The translations under genes and the position numbers were made by a program. The notes under the pieces were generated by a model. That model did not search any database. It saw only the letters and a program-made list of their open reading frames with translations, and had not been told where the DNA came from. A DNA stretch of 64,000 nucleotides from Bacteroidales bacterium (GTDB taxonomy: Bacteria > Bacteroidota > Bacteroidia > Bacteroidales > 4484-276), in contig DASRND010000013.1 of NCBI GenBank assembly GCA_035647615.1, positions 44,861 to 108,860 on the forward strand, read 5' to 3'. How positions within the stretch are numbered: position 1 is the first letter of the stretch; each line of letters begins with the position of its first letter. Below, piece after piece: positions 9,903 to 18,800 of this stretch.

Positions 9903-10655
9903 ATGAAAAACGAAAATGAGAAGATCTGGCAAGACACTTTTTATATCAACTGGCACGAGACTGACTTGAGTGGTGCTGTGTCGCCTGAAACCATTTGTAA
10001 CTTTTTGGGGGAGTCGGCCGGACGCCATGCCGACGCATTGGGTTTTGGTTTCGACGATGCGCTGCCCCTCAACCAGCTATGGGTGGTGCTGCGCTGGTAT
10101 GTGCGTATGATTCGTTATCCGCAATGGAAGCAAACCCTCGCAGTGCAAACCTGGCCACGGAAGCCCGAACGCTATTATGCTTACCGCGACTACATGCTCA
10201 AAAGCACCGAGGGTGAACTTCTGGGATCCGTTACCTCAACCTGGATGGTGCTTGATGCAATCACGCGTCGTCCTCAAAGCCTGGAGCTGGTAAAAGAACT
10301 GCAAATTCGTGCACTCGACAAGCACGCTCTGGGCGAAAATGCCGCCAGGGTGGAGATACCGGAACATTCCAATAAATCAGAAATGCAAAGCGTAAAGTTC
10401 AGCGACCTCGACCAAAACGGACACGTTACCAATGCGCGCTACATGCAGTGGGCGCTCGACATGTACACCGAAGATTTCCATCGACATCATCTTCTCGAGG
10501 CCTGGCAAATTAATTTCCTCTACGAATGTACCTTCGGCGATCGCATGCAGATGAGTATTTATAAACCAGAACCCATGCGGCACATCATAGCTGCCATACA
10601 CCAGGAATCCGGAAAAAATATTTTCGCTGTTGAATTGTTTTGGAAGAAGAAATAA
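9903..10655 (+). CDS. Acyl-ACP thioesterase, FatA-like
   Basis: 250 residues from the ATG at 9903; the same frame extends to a GTG at 9843 but the upstream part is A/T-rich leader. Tandem hot-dog domains: the first has INWHETDLSGAVSPETICNFLGE, the second the catalytic signature DQNGHVTNARYMQWALD with the Asp/Asn-x-His triad of plant FatA/FatB-type enzymes. It releases free fatty acids from acyl carrier protein in the cytoplasm, presumably adjusting acyl-ACP pools. It stands alone between the ATP synthase operon and an rRNA methyltransferase gene on the opposite strand. Confidence 0.9.
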   Translation: MKNENEKIWQDTFYINWHETDLSGAVSPETICNFLGESAGRHADALGFGFDDALPLNQLWVVLRWYVRMIRYPQWKQTLAVQTWPRKPERYYAYRDYMLKSTEGELLGSVTSTWMVLDAITRRPQSLELVKELQIRALDKHALGENAARVEIPEHSNKSEMQSVKFSDLDQNGHVTNARYMQWALDMYTEDFHRHHLLEAWQINFLYECTFGDRMQMSIYKPEPMRHIIAAIHQESGKNIFAVELFWKKK

Positions 10656-10686
10656 CACGCAGGGCGCTTGGCGCAAAACAAGGAGT

Positions 10687-10775
10687 TGTTTTTCTGCTAC
10701 TTTCTATTTACTACCAACTTTTTCTCATCGCTCATCTCTACCTACTAATTACTACCTACTTCCTGGTCATCTCTC
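10687..10775 (-). repeat. Low-complexity AGTAGGTAG-type intergenic repeat running into the methyltransferase 3' end
   Basis: The minus strand carries AGTAGGTAG twice (10738-10746 and 10752-10760) among GTAGTAA and AAGTAG words. The last codons of the neighbouring methyltransferase (GluValGlySerAsn-stop) are written in this repeat. The same 9-mer occurs at 18701-18709 and 28286-28294. Confidence 0.6.
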
Positions 10776-11929
10776 ACTACTTTCCTGCTCCCGCGGTACA
10801 TCTGGTATTGCACGTAGCGGCATTCGAGTGGCCCGTTGAAGAGGATGATTTTACGTGAGGTTCGCAGCCCGACTGATTTCAAAGCCCCAAAGTCGCTGGT
10901 GATGAGCCAGGCAGTATATCCTGCAAAGTTTTTTTTGAGCACGTCACCAATCATGCGATAAAAGTCGTTGAGATCGGATTTTTGGATGCGTTCGCCGTAA
11001 GGCGGATTGGTGATAATCATGCCGGGTTTGTCGGACGGTGGTGAGCTGTCTTCGAAAGCAACCTGCTTGAGAACAATTATTTTGTCGAAGCCGGTGTTTT
11101 TAAACACTTCGTCGGCCTGCGCCAGCACACGCTGATTGACGTCGGCACCAAAGAGGCGGCACTGGGCGGGTTGTATGCGGGCATTTTCGACTTCAACAAT
11201 CTGCGCCCAAAGTTCGGGCTGATAATCGGGCCACGACATAAAACCGAATTTCTTTCTAAAATATCCTGAAGGCATTTTTTGCGCAATCATAGCTGCCTCG
11301 CTAAGTATAGTGCCGGTGCCGCACATCGGGTCGAGCAGATCGGTGGCAGCGTCCCAGCCCGAGAGCAGCACCATGCCGGCGGCCAGCACCTCGTTGATGG
11401 GCGCCAAACCCTGCCCGCGCCGATAGCCGCGCTTGTGCAGCGAGTCGCCGGAGCTATCGAGCAGCACTGTTCCCTGGCTACCACTAATGTGAATATGAAT
11501 GCGCATGTCGGGATCGTCGGTATCTACATTGGGACGACTGCCCTTCACTTCGCGGAACTTATCCACCACGGCATCTTTTACCTTGAGCGCCACATATTGC
11601 GCATGGGTCATTTCGCTGCGGCTCACATTGGCGTTTACCGCAAAAGTGCCCTCCACAGGAAAAATATCGGGCCAGTCGAGTTTGTAAATCTCACGATAAA
11701 GCTCATTTTCATCATTTGCCTGAAATTCTGTAATGAGCCGAAGCACACGCAACGCTGTGCGACACGTGTAATTGATACGATACATCGTGGCGGTGTCGGC
11801 CTGGCAGCGTACTGCCCGCACCAGCAACTGCACTTCACGGCCACCGGCTGCCGTTACTTCGTCGGCCAGAAGCTGCTCCAGTCCGGCATGCGTTTTTATT
11901 ATCAGAGAAAAATCGTTTTTATTATTCAA
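10745..11929 (-). CDS. THUMP-domain class I SAM-dependent rRNA methyltransferase, RlmL-like
   Basis: 394 residues. Residues about 45-155 form a THUMP RNA-binding domain; residues 165-385 form a Rossmann methyltransferase with SAM motif DPMCGTGT at 200-207 and the N2-guanine signature NPPYGERI at 308-315. This matches the N-terminal half of E. coli RlmL, which makes m2G2445 in 23S rRNA; the second RlmK half is absent. The only start near the conserved N-terminus is TTG at 11929. The last five residues lie in a low-complexity repeat and differ from what the family would predict. Confidence 0.9.
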   Translation of the reverse strand: MNNKNDFSLIIKTHAGLEQLLADEVTAAGGREVQLLVRAVRCQADTATMYRINYTCRTALRVLRLITEFQANDENELYREIYKLDWPDIFPVEGTFAVNANVSRSEMTHAQYVALKVKDAVVDKFREVKGSRPNVDTDDPDMRIHIHISGSQGTVLLDSSGDSLHKRGYRRGQGLAPINEVLAAGMVLLSGWDAATDLLDPMCGTGTILSEAAMIAQKMPSGYFRKKFGFMSWPDYQPELWAQIVEVENARIQPAQCRLFGADVNQRVLAQADEVFKNTGFDKIIVLKQVAFEDSSPPSDKPGMIITNPPYGERIQKSDLNDFYRMIGDVLKKNFAGYTAWLITSDFGALKSVGLRTSRKIILFNGPLECRYVQYQMYRGSRKVVRDDQEVGSN

Positions 11930-11985
11930 AATTAGTTGGAGATTATTGGTTTACTCTTTTGTGATTTGCTTGTTTCTTTTGTAAA

Positions 11986-13137
11986 TTATTTATGATTTCT
12001 CTTTTTGTCAATTGTTACTTCTAAGTTTTGATCCGTATTTTTAAAACCCAAAAACTTCTTGATGGTGTCGATACGTTTTTGCAATGAGCCACCTTCGGGC
12101 TGAGCCAGCAGAAAAGCAATGGGTTTGGTTGATTCGTAGTTCTCGAAGATAATTTTAAGACTTGCAATTAAAGGGATGGCCAGCAACATACCTGCCACGC
12201 CCCACACCATGCTACCTGCGACGAGGCTGAGGATGGTGATAAATGGATTTAATTTTACATAGCCGCCCGTAATGTTGGGCGTGAGTATGTTGTTTTCGGT
12301 AAACTGTATCAGCACAAAAAGTGCCAGCACCCACAGGGCAAGATTGGCAGAGTCGCCGGTGAGCAGCGCAAACATAAGCGGAAAGAAGGCCCCGATCCAG
12401 GTACCAAAATACGGAATGATATTGAAAAATGCTGAGATTACACCAAACAGAATTGCATATTTTAGCCCAATGATCCATAGCCCAAGCGAATTGATAACCG
12501 AGAGGATGATCACCACGACGAAAGCGCCTCCTAGGTAACGCTGCGATACAAAGGAAATCTCCTTAAGAATTTTGTCGGCACGGCCTTTTTCTTTTGCAGG
12601 CACAATGCGGCGCACAAATTCATTAAAGCGCTCGCGGTAGTAAAGGAGAAAAAAAACATACACCGGCATGATAAACAGTTTGAAAAGTGTTCCGGTGGTA
12701 GCCTGGAACACATTGTTAAGCAAATCACTACCTGAAGTGAAGAGCTGACTAACCTGATCGTCGATAATTTCCTTCTGACGGGACATTTTTAAACCAAAGT
12801 TATCTTCTATAAATTGAGAAACTTCGTTGATGTTGGCGAGTGCTTTTTCCTTCAAAGTGGGAAAATCACCTACAAGCTTTGAAATTTCAGAACCAAAAAA
12901 TATGGATAACCCCGTCATGACCGCAATCATTAAAATGATGGTGATAAAGATGGAAAGCCCTTTGGGCACGCCCAGCTTACAAACCCAGTGGCAGATCGGA
13001 AAAATCAATGAGCTGATCAACAGCCCGAAAACCAGCGTCACCAGGAAGTCTTTGGCAATGATGACAATGAATGCAAAGGCGATGATAAAAACGAGGAGAT
13101 AGGTACTCCTGACGATGAAAGAAGATCTGCCTGACAT
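11986..13137 (-). CDS. AI-2E family transporter (PerM-like permease), copy 1
   Basis: 383 residues with about eight membrane helices and the family's long central loop. Conserved elements include VFFLLYYRERFN, the GxxxxxxPYFGTWIGAFFP segment and the C-terminal GYVKLNPFITILSLVAGSMVWGVAGMLLAIPL. Members range from autoinducer-2 exporters to Na+/H+ antiporters, so the substrate is unknown. The C-terminal 50 residues are polar and cytoplasmic. It lies 56 bp downstream of the methyltransferase start on the same strand. A second paralogue lies at 16245. Confidence 0.88.
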   Translation of the reverse strand: MSGRSSFIVRSTYLLVFIIAFAFIVIIAKDFLVTLVFGLLISSLIFPICHWVCKLGVPKGLSIFITIILMIAVMTGLSIFFGSEISKLVGDFPTLKEKALANINEVSQFIEDNFGLKMSRQKEIIDDQVSQLFTSGSDLLNNVFQATTGTLFKLFIMPVYVFFLLYYRERFNEFVRRIVPAKEKGRADKILKEISFVSQRYLGGAFVVVIILSVINSLGLWIIGLKYAILFGVISAFFNIIPYFGTWIGAFFPLMFALLTGDSANLALWVLALFVLIQFTENNILTPNITGGYVKLNPFITILSLVAGSMVWGVAGMLLAIPLIASLKIIFENYESTKPIAFLLAQPEGGSLQKRIDTIKKFLGFKNTDQNLEVTIDKKRNHK

Positions 13138-13217
13138 ATTTTTATTTTTTTAATTGATAACTAAAACAAGAGCTTGAAAGGAACGGCTGTAAACTTATAA
13201 CTATAACAGGCAATGCG

Positions 13218-13225
13218 TAGATTTG
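13218..13225 (+). promoter_or_regulatory. Putative -7 element upstream of the MazG-like gene
   Basis: TAGATTTG matches TAnnTTTG 18 bp before the start codon of the MazG-like gene, in the divergent gap from the permease. No clear TTG -33 box. Confidence 0.35.
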
Positions 13226-13242
13226 CCAACAAATTTTAACGA

Positions 13243-13572
13243 ATGACACTCCAACAAGCACAGCAAACCGTGGATGCGTGGATCACCACCACGGGCGTTC
13301 GCTATTTCAGCGAACTGACCAACATGGCCATCCTCACCGAAGAGGTGGGCGAGGTGGCGCGCATCATGGCGCGTCGCTATGGCGACCAATCCGAAAAACC
13401 AACCGACACGCAGCACGACCTTGCCGATGAGCTGGCCGACGTGCTTTGGGTGGTAATTTGTCTGGCCAACCAAACCGGCATCGACCTCACCGAAGCTTTC
13501 GCAAAAAACCTTGAGAAGAAAAACCTCCGCGATGCGGATAGGCACCGGAATAATCCAAAGCTGAAAGGATAG
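13243..13572 (+). CDS. MazG-like nucleotide pyrophosphohydrolase
   Basis: 109 residues. The all-alpha NTP-PPase signature is visible: TEEVGEVARI followed by DELADVLWVV, supplying the EExxE and ExxD Mg2+ ligands. Such small enzymes hydrolyse (d)NTPs to NMP and pyrophosphate and clear non-canonical nucleotides. It starts with ATG after a TAGATTTG box and is followed by a 126-bp gap to the DUF5686 gene. A distinct relative lies at 27863. Confidence 0.92.
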   Translation: MTLQQAQQTVDAWITTTGVRYFSELTNMAILTEEVGEVARIMARRYGDQSEKPTDTQHDLADELADVLWVVICLANQTGIDLTEAFAKNLEKKNLRDADRHRNNPKLKG

Positions 13573-13698
13573 GAAGGCGGCAGGCTTGAGGCAGCAGATA
13601 TTGAAATTTGGAACCTGACGGAAGAAGCTAAAAAAGGTTTTAAAGATCAGCACTATTTTATTCATTCTCCCAGCTTCGCAACAGGAAGTTTTGTTTTT

Positions 13699-16164
13699 TT
13701 GCATTACAGAACTTTGTCATTTTTTAAAAAAAATACTTTGGCTTTCCGACGTAAAATATTGCTTTTTGCTTTTTGCCTGTTCGTGATGGCTTTTGGCTAC
13801 AGCCAATCCCACACCATCAGCGGGCGGGTGTTCGATAGCCAGAGTGGCCAAACGCTGGCATTTGTAAATATTGTGGCCAACAACAGCCGTGCGGGCACCT
13901 CCACCGACATCGACGGGCGCTTCACGCTCACCGCCAGCCAAGAGATTGAGTTTTTGCGACTTTCGTATGTTGGCTATGCACCGGCAACTTTTTATCCGCA
14001 AGGCAAGGCAAAGGTGGAAATAATGATGGAGCCGCTGCCCGTGACGCTTGACATCGTGGAGATCGTGGCTGGCGAAAATCCGGCAAACCGTATCATCCGA
14101 AACGTAATTGCTAACCGCGACGCCAACGATCCTGAAAAGCTCGCTTCGTTTTCATATACTTCCTACGACAAGATGGTGTTTACGGTTGACACGCTCGAAA
14201 TGCCGGCGCCTGACAGCATAGCAAAAGATTCGTCTGCTTTCCGTTTGCGGCATTTCCTGAAAGACAAAGATTTTTTTATGATGGAAACGGTGTCGGAGCG
14301 CAAGTTTATGGCACCCGACAAAAGTTACGAAAAGGTGATCGCCTCACGTATCTCCGGCATGCGCGATCCGGTGCTGCTGTTTCTTAGCTCGCAGTTGCAG
14401 TCGTCAACTTTTTATCAGGATTTTATTAGAATTGGCGACAAGAATTACATCAACCCTATTTCTTTGGGCAGCTTGCGCAAATATTATTTCCAGCTCATGG
14501 ACACCACCTACACCGCCGCCGGCGACACGGTATTTATGATTTATTACCGTCCGCGGAAAGATACCAACTTCGACGGCCTGAGCGGCGTGCTCTCCATCAA
14601 CACGCACGGCTGGGCCATACAAAGTGTGCAGGCCGAGCCAGCGCGAAACGAAAGCGGAATGACCATCCGCATCCAGCATCTCTACACCCTCATCGACGGC
14701 AAACATTGGTTTCCATCCCAACTGAATACCGATATTATTTTTAAAAATGTAATAGTTAATAATGTGGCGCCTATTGGACGTGGCAAAAGCTACATCCGCG
14801 ATGTGGTGCTGGAACCGGAACTGGTGCGGCGACAGTTTAATCATATCGCCATCGATTACGACCCGCGCGCCGGAAGCCGCAGCGAAGAGTTCTGGCAGCA
14901 ATTTCGTACCGACAGCCTCTCGCAACGCGAGCAACGCACCTACATTTTTATGGATAGCGTGGGAAAAGAGATAGATCTCGACGCCAAAGCTGCCACTCTG
15001 AAAGCGTTGTTTAACAACCGTCTGCCAATTGGAGTTGTGGATATTGACCTGAGCAAGATTATCAAATACAACGATTACCAGGGATTGTACCTGGGACTGG
15101 GGCTGATCACCAACGCAAAACTGTCGCAGACTTTCGATGCCGAAGCTTTCTGGGGCTATGGCTTTGGCAACAAGCGTTCTCAATATGGCGGACGCCTCGG
15201 CGTAGTCATCGACAAATACCGCGACTTACGGTTTGATGCAATGTATTACGACTTTGTAACCGAAACCGGCGCCACCGAGCCCAACGACGACGACCGACAG
15301 AACCTGCTCAACCCGGCCAACTTCCGCTACTTTCTGATACGCCGCATGAATCCTACCCAACGCATCAGAGCAGCAGTGGGCTTCAGGGCGCTGCGCTATG
15401 CGTCCGTTAATCTTGCGATAAACAGAGATGTAAAACAGACCACGGGAGAGTACAGCTTTTTGCCGGAAGGCAATGCCGGCGATGCACAGCGTGAGTTTAC
15501 CTTTACGGAATTACAAGCTTCGGTGCGGTATGCCTACAAAGAAAAGTTTATGCAGATGCCCGATAGTAAGATTTCGCTGGGCACACGCTATCCAATCATA
15601 AATCTAACCTACGCCCGCGGGCTGAACGATGTGCTGGAAGGCGATTATTTTTATAATAAAGTGGATTTAAAAATTGCGAAGAAGTTTTATTTCCGATATG
15701 TGGGCGAGTCGTCGCTTACGCTAATGGCCGGAGCCATCGACCGCCCGCTGCCCGAAAGCAACCTCTACAACGGACGCGGTTCCTTTCGCACATTCACACT
15801 CTATGCGCCGCAATCTTTTGCCACACAGCACATGAATGAATTTCTGAACGACCGCTATCTTTTCCTGTTTTATACGCACAACTTTGGCAAACTACTTTGG
15901 CGCACCAACAAGTTCAATCCCGAATTTGCCATAGCTACAAATGCGGGTGTGGGAAGCTTGCAACATCCCGAATATCATCAGGGAATAGTAGCACAACCGA
16001 TGGATAATCTCTATCTGGAATCGGGTTTGCTGATTAACAACATGCTCAATGTGGTGGGCATTTACTCGCTTGGCATTGGCGTTTTTTATCGCTACGGCTA
16101 TTATGAACTACCCGATACCTTTGATAACCTCGCTTTTAAATTATCGATGGTATTTTCATTTTGA
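13699..16164 (+). CDS. DUF5686 outer-membrane protein with N-terminal carboxypeptidase-regulatory-like domain
   Basis: 821 residues. Residues 10-35 are a hydrophobic signal sequence; 36-125 form a CarboxypepD_reg-like Ig fold (TISGRVFDSQSGQTLAFVNI, as in SusC-type proteins). The remainder is the DUF5686 region, rich in alternating aromatic residues and ending in Phe, typical of an outer-membrane beta-barrel. It differs from SusC by having no plug domain. The start is uncertain: there is no ATG before the signal, and TTG at 13699 or TTG at 13738 is likely used. Function unknown; probably envelope or transport. Confidence 0.85.
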   Translation: MHYRTLSFFKKNTLAFRRKILLFAFCLFVMAFGYSQSHTISGRVFDSQSGQTLAFVNIVANNSRAGTSTDIDGRFTLTASQEIEFLRLSYVGYAPATFYPQGKAKVEIMMEPLPVTLDIVEIVAGENPANRIIRNVIANRDANDPEKLASFSYTSYDKMVFTVDTLEMPAPDSIAKDSSAFRLRHFLKDKDFFMMETVSERKFMAPDKSYEKVIASRISGMRDPVLLFLSSQLQSSTFYQDFIRIGDKNYINPISLGSLRKYYFQLMDTTYTAAGDTVFMIYYRPRKDTNFDGLSGVLSINTHGWAIQSVQAEPARNESGMTIRIQHLYTLIDGKHWFPSQLNTDIIFKNVIVNNVAPIGRGKSYIRDVVLEPELVRRQFNHIAIDYDPRAGSRSEEFWQQFRTDSLSQREQRTYIFMDSVGKEIDLDAKAATLKALFNNRLPIGVVDIDLSKIIKYNDYQGLYLGLGLITNAKLSQTFDAEAFWGYGFGNKRSQYGGRLGVVIDKYRDLRFDAMYYDFVTETGATEPNDDDRQNLLNPANFRYFLIRRMNPTQRIRAAVGFRALRYASVNLAINRDVKQTTGEYSFLPEGNAGDAQREFTFTELQASVRYAYKEKFMQMPDSKISLGTRYPIINLTYARGLNDVLEGDYFYNKVDLKIAKKFYFRYVGESSLTLMAGAIDRPLPESNLYNGRGSFRTFTLYAPQSFATQHMNEFLNDRYLFLFYTHNFGKLLWRTNKFNPEFAIATNAGVGSLQHPEYHQGIVAQPMDNLYLESGLLINNMLNVVGIYSLGIGVFYRYGYYELPDTFDNLAFKLSMVFSF

Positions 16165-16244
16165 TCTTTTTTTTTATTTAACTTCGCTGCGTAATGATTT
16201 TCACACCACTTTTGTAGCGAAATATTTTTTATAAAAAAGGCTCC

Positions 16245-17339
16245 ATGAACAGAGTTTTACGCATTCTCGGTGGTATTTTGATTGGCGTTTTAGCGCTTTA
16301 CCTGATTTGGCGCTTTGCCAACATCATCACTTATCTGGCCATTGCCATCTTATTATCGTTGATTGGCAGGCCATTGGTGAAGCGTTTCAATGCCATGCGT
16401 ATCGGACGATTTCATATTCCAAATGCCCTTAGCGCGTTGCTGGCTTTGTTGGTTATTATCCTGGTCGTACTTTCGTTTGTAGGGATTTTTGTGCCGCTGA
16501 TTGCTTCACAGGCACGCCTGGTGAACGACATCGACTTTGATCTGATAGGAAGCTCCATGCAAAAACCCATCGCCGACGTGGAGATTTTTCTGCGGCAATA
16601 CAACATCCTCACACGCGAGGAGACCATCCGCCAGCTTTTTGCGCAGCAGATTGACTCTATTCTTAATTTCGCTTCTTTTTCTAAAACACTCGCTTCCGTT
16701 GTCGGCGTCACCGGATCAATGTTTCTCGCTGTATTTGCAATTCTTTTTCTCACTTATTTCTTTATGAAAGATTCCTACCTAATTGACGAATTGGTAGATA
16801 CTCTCACGCCTATCAATTATCAAAACGAAGTGCAGAGCGTGCTCACACAGTCGAAGCGATTGTTGAGCCGTTATTTTATTGGTTTGATGATAGAACTCAC
16901 CACCATGATCACTTTGCTAAGCCTTGGACTCACCTTGTTTGGAATAGAAAACGCCTTGCTGATAGGGTTTTTTGGCGGGCTGATGAATGTGATTCCCTAT
17001 CTGGGACCTATCATCGGAGCTGCGCTAGGCATAATACTTACAATATTTACAGCCCTAAGCACGGGGATGATAAGCGATCTTTTCTCGTCGATATTGATCG
17101 TTCTTGGGGTATTTGCTGTGAGCAATCTCCTCGACAATGTGGTGCTTCAGCCGCTCATTTATTCCAACAGTGTAAAGGCTCATCCGGTCGAAATTTTTCT
17201 GGTCATCCTCATTGCAGGAAGCATGGCCGGCATTCCCGGAATGATACTGGCCGTTCCTACCTACACGGTTTTGCGCGTGATTGCTAAAGAATTTTTAAGC
17301 CAGGTAAAAGTGGTGCAACAGCTCACCAAAAACATTTAA
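16245..17339 (+). CDS. AI-2E family transporter (PerM-like permease), copy 2
   Basis: 364 residues with about eight membrane helices. The core shows YFFMKDSYLIDELVD, GGLMNVIPYLGPIIGAALG and VKAHPVEIFLVILIAGSMAGIPGMILAVP, the family landmarks also seen in copy 1 at 11986, but the two are clearly diverged paralogues. It starts with ATG 80 bp after the DUF5686 gene and precedes the YtxH cluster by 70 bp. Substrate unknown. Confidence 0.88.
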   Translation: MNRVLRILGGILIGVLALYLIWRFANIITYLAIAILLSLIGRPLVKRFNAMRIGRFHIPNALSALLALLVIILVVLSFVGIFVPLIASQARLVNDIDFDLIGSSMQKPIADVEIFLRQYNILTREETIRQLFAQQIDSILNFASFSKTLASVVGVTGSMFLAVFAILFLTYFFMKDSYLIDELVDTLTPINYQNEVQSVLTQSKRLLSRYFIGLMIELTTMITLLSLGLTLFGIENALLIGFFGGLMNVIPYLGPIIGAALGIILTIFTALSTGMISDLFSSILIVLGVFAVSNLLDNVVLQPLIYSNSVKAHPVEIFLVILIAGSMAGIPGMILAVPTYTVLRVIAKEFLSQVKVVQQLTKNI

Positions 17340-17374
17340 CACCTTTTATAGTAGTGGATGTAAACGGATTAGTG

Positions 17375-17382
17375 TATATTTG
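17375..17382 (+). promoter_or_regulatory. Putative -7 element of the YtxH gene
   Basis: TATATTTG, a perfect TAnnTTTG match, 27 bp upstream of the YtxH start codon. The -33 region is weak. Confidence 0.4.
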
Positions 17383-17409
17383 TAAGCTTACATTTAAAAA
17401 CTTAACAAA

Positions 17410-17682
17410 ATGAAAAATTCAACAGGTAGTTTTATTTTTGGATTATTAAGCGGTGCAGCCCTGGGCGCAGCGCTCGGCATCTTGTATGCCCCCGACAAAG
17501 GCGACGTCACCAGAGACAAACTCACTAAAAAAGCCAACGATTTGAAAGAAGATTTCGACGACAAATTCGACGATTTGAAGGATTACGTCAACGAAGCTTT
17601 GGGCGATATGAAAGAGAGACTGGCCGACGTGAAGGAAAAAGTTTCGGACGTAAAAGAAAAAGTTCAGAAAAAAGAAGTCTAA
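17410..17682 (+). CDS. YtxH domain protein
   Basis: 90 residues. A glycine/alanine-rich membrane segment (FIFGLLSGAALGAALGILYAPDKG, residues 8-31) ends in the YtxH signature LYAPxxG and is followed by a highly charged amphipathic helix with 7-11-residue repeats (DLKEDFDDKFDDLKDYV, ADVKEKVSDVKEKV). Family members are membrane-anchored stress proteins. It resembles in form the DUF883 protein YqjD. It starts a small cluster with a holin-III-like protein and a basic protein, but an intrinsic terminator stands between it and the next gene. Confidence 0.88.
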   Translation: MKNSTGSFIFGLLSGAALGAALGILYAPDKGDVTRDKLTKKANDLKEDFDDKFDDLKDYVNEALGDMKERLADVKEKVSDVKEKVQKKEV

Positions 17683-17715
17683 TCTATTAGCCCTCCAGCG
17701 TCCTGAAAAATTAAC

Positions 17716-17763
17716 GGAATTGTCCGATAAATCCATCAGCGATTTGAGGACAATTCCTTTTTC
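17716..17763 (+). terminator. Intrinsic terminator behind the YtxH gene
   Basis: GGAATTGTCC (17716-17725) pairs perfectly with GGACAATTCC (17748-17757), with an inner AAATC/GATTT stem in the loop, followed by TTTTTC. It ends the YtxH transcript, at least partly, 19 bp before the next start codon. Confidence 0.8.
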
Positions 17764-17781
17764 ATTTTTAACCCACCGGAT

Positions 17782-18183
17782 ATGAATAAGCAAACCTTCG
17801 ATGCACACCTCAGGAAAATCACCCGAAGCATCAAACAATACCTTCAGCTCAAAACCGAACTTTACAGCCTGATCGTAGTGGAGCGTCTTGCCCGAATTTA
17901 TTCCCATTTCATTGCGGCGCTCATATTTACATTTTTCATCTTTTTCTTCACCTTGTTTCTCTCGCTGGGTTTCGTTAGTTGGTTTACAGCAATGACAGGC
18001 AGAACATTTTTGGGATATCTCATCGTAGCTGCATTTTATTTGTTGATGGCGCTAATTGTACACGTTTTCAGACGCCGTATCTTTTTCGATCCGATGGTGA
18101 AAACGCTTACCAAAACGATCTTTGAAAAAGAGGATGAGCTTGGCAAAGAACAAATAATGGAGGATCCTTATGAAGAAGATTAA
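17782..18183 (+). CDS. Holin superfamily III-like membrane protein (YqjE-like)
   Basis: 133 residues. A charged N-terminal helix (residues 1-38) is followed by two membrane helices (FIAALIFTFFIFFFTLFLSL and LGYLIVAAFYLLMALIVHVF), then a short charged tail. This is the layout of the Holin-X / DUF1469 / YqjE families, which are chromosomal membrane proteins despite the holin name. No lysin or phage gene is nearby. It overlaps the next gene by 14 bp, so the two are translationally coupled. Confidence 0.8.
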   Translation: MNKQTFDAHLRKITRSIKQYLQLKTELYSLIVVERLARIYSHFIAALIFTFFIFFFTLFLSLGFVSWFTAMTGRTFLGYLIVAAFYLLMALIVHVFRRRIFFDPMVKTLTKTIFEKEDELGKEQIMEDPYEED

Positions 18184-18436
18184 ATGTCACTCCGATCTGC
18201 GTTATCGCAAGCTCTGGCTGCGCAGCGAGATAAGAATAAAAGAACACCAGATTGTCAGTCAAGTGAGTAATCTGCGCAACGACATCAGCACTGTCAATGT
18301 CCGACAGGATGTAGTTAATAATATTGTCAACAACCCGGCAACCCTTATCAATACGGCCAAAATCACCTTCGGGTTCATCACCGCTTTGCGCAAGCTTCGC
18401 CAGCGCAAGAAAGAAAAGAAACTGAAATCCAAATAA
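18170..18436 (+). CDS. Small basic protein, YqjK-like in position and character
   Basis: 88 residues, strongly basic (C-terminal KLRQRKKEKKLKSK). It has a weakly hydrophobic stretch (LINTAKITFGFITAL) just before the basic tail. It overlaps the holin-III-like gene by 14 bp. No family is recognised from sequence, but the third position behind a YtxH/DUF883-like and a holin-III-like gene is that of yqjK in enterobacteria. Real gene by overlap, composition and coding bias. Confidence 0.7.
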   Translation: MKKIKCHSDLRYRKLWLRSEIRIKEHQIVSQVSNLRNDISTVNVRQDVVNNIVNNPATLINTAKITFGFITALRKLRQRKKEKKLKSK

Positions 18437-18462
18437 ATTTAAACCAATTTCCCGAAAGACTT

Positions 18463-18705
18463 ATGACTCCCATTACCAAAGAAATTTATATCGAAGAGCT
18501 GGTGAGTGATTACCCATTTTCAGTTCGTTTCCTCTCGGAGCGAGGCGTAAAATGCATTGCCTGTGGCGAGCCTATCTGGGGCACACTCGAAGAAGCAGCC
18601 CGCGAAAAAGGCTTCGACGACGCAGCCATCGACGAATTGGTTAATGATCTTCGTGCAATGGACGAAGCAGGAAAACAGGAAGATATGAGTGGTGAAAAAA
18701 AGTAG
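18463..18705 (+). CDS. DUF1858 domain protein
   Basis: 80 residues. The DUF1858 pattern is clear: ITKEIYIEELVSDYPFSVRFLSERGVKCIACGEP, with the paired cysteines CIAC at residues 31-34 and the downstream LEEAAREKGFDDAAIDELV helix. The cysteines may bind an iron-sulfur centre or metal, as inferred for the hybrid-cluster-associated members. It follows the small basic protein by 26 bp, on the same strand. Its stop codon lies in an AGTAGGTAG repeat. Confidence 0.88.
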   Translation: MTPITKEIYIEELVSDYPFSVRFLSERGVKCIACGEPIWGTLEEAAREKGFDDAAIDELVNDLRAMDEAGKQEDMSGEKK

Positions 18706-18785
18706 GTAGAAAGTAGCAGAAAAAAAAGCAGAGGCGACTGCCTGCAAAAGACTGAAGACTGCGAACTGAAAACTGAAGACTTTTT
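18701..18785 (+). repeat. Low-complexity intergenic repeat (AGTAGGTAG and ACTGAAGACT words)
   Basis: Contains AGTAGGTAG (18701-18709) covering the DUF1858 stop codon, then AAGTAGCAG, and further AGACTGAAGACTG, ACTGAAAACTGAAGACT words. The first word is shared with the repeats at 10738 and 28286. Confidence 0.55.
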
Positions 18786-18800
18786 TCATTGAATGGGTTT

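Noticed and set aside
14404..15183. 259-codon frame antisense to the DUF5686 gene
   Set aside because: No start context, composition unlike protein, and the DUF5686 frame is continuous and family-consistent.
17782..18183. Holin-like gene as evidence of a prophage
   Set aside because: The Holin-X/YqjE family is chromosomal; no lysin, terminase, capsid or integrase gene is in the window.
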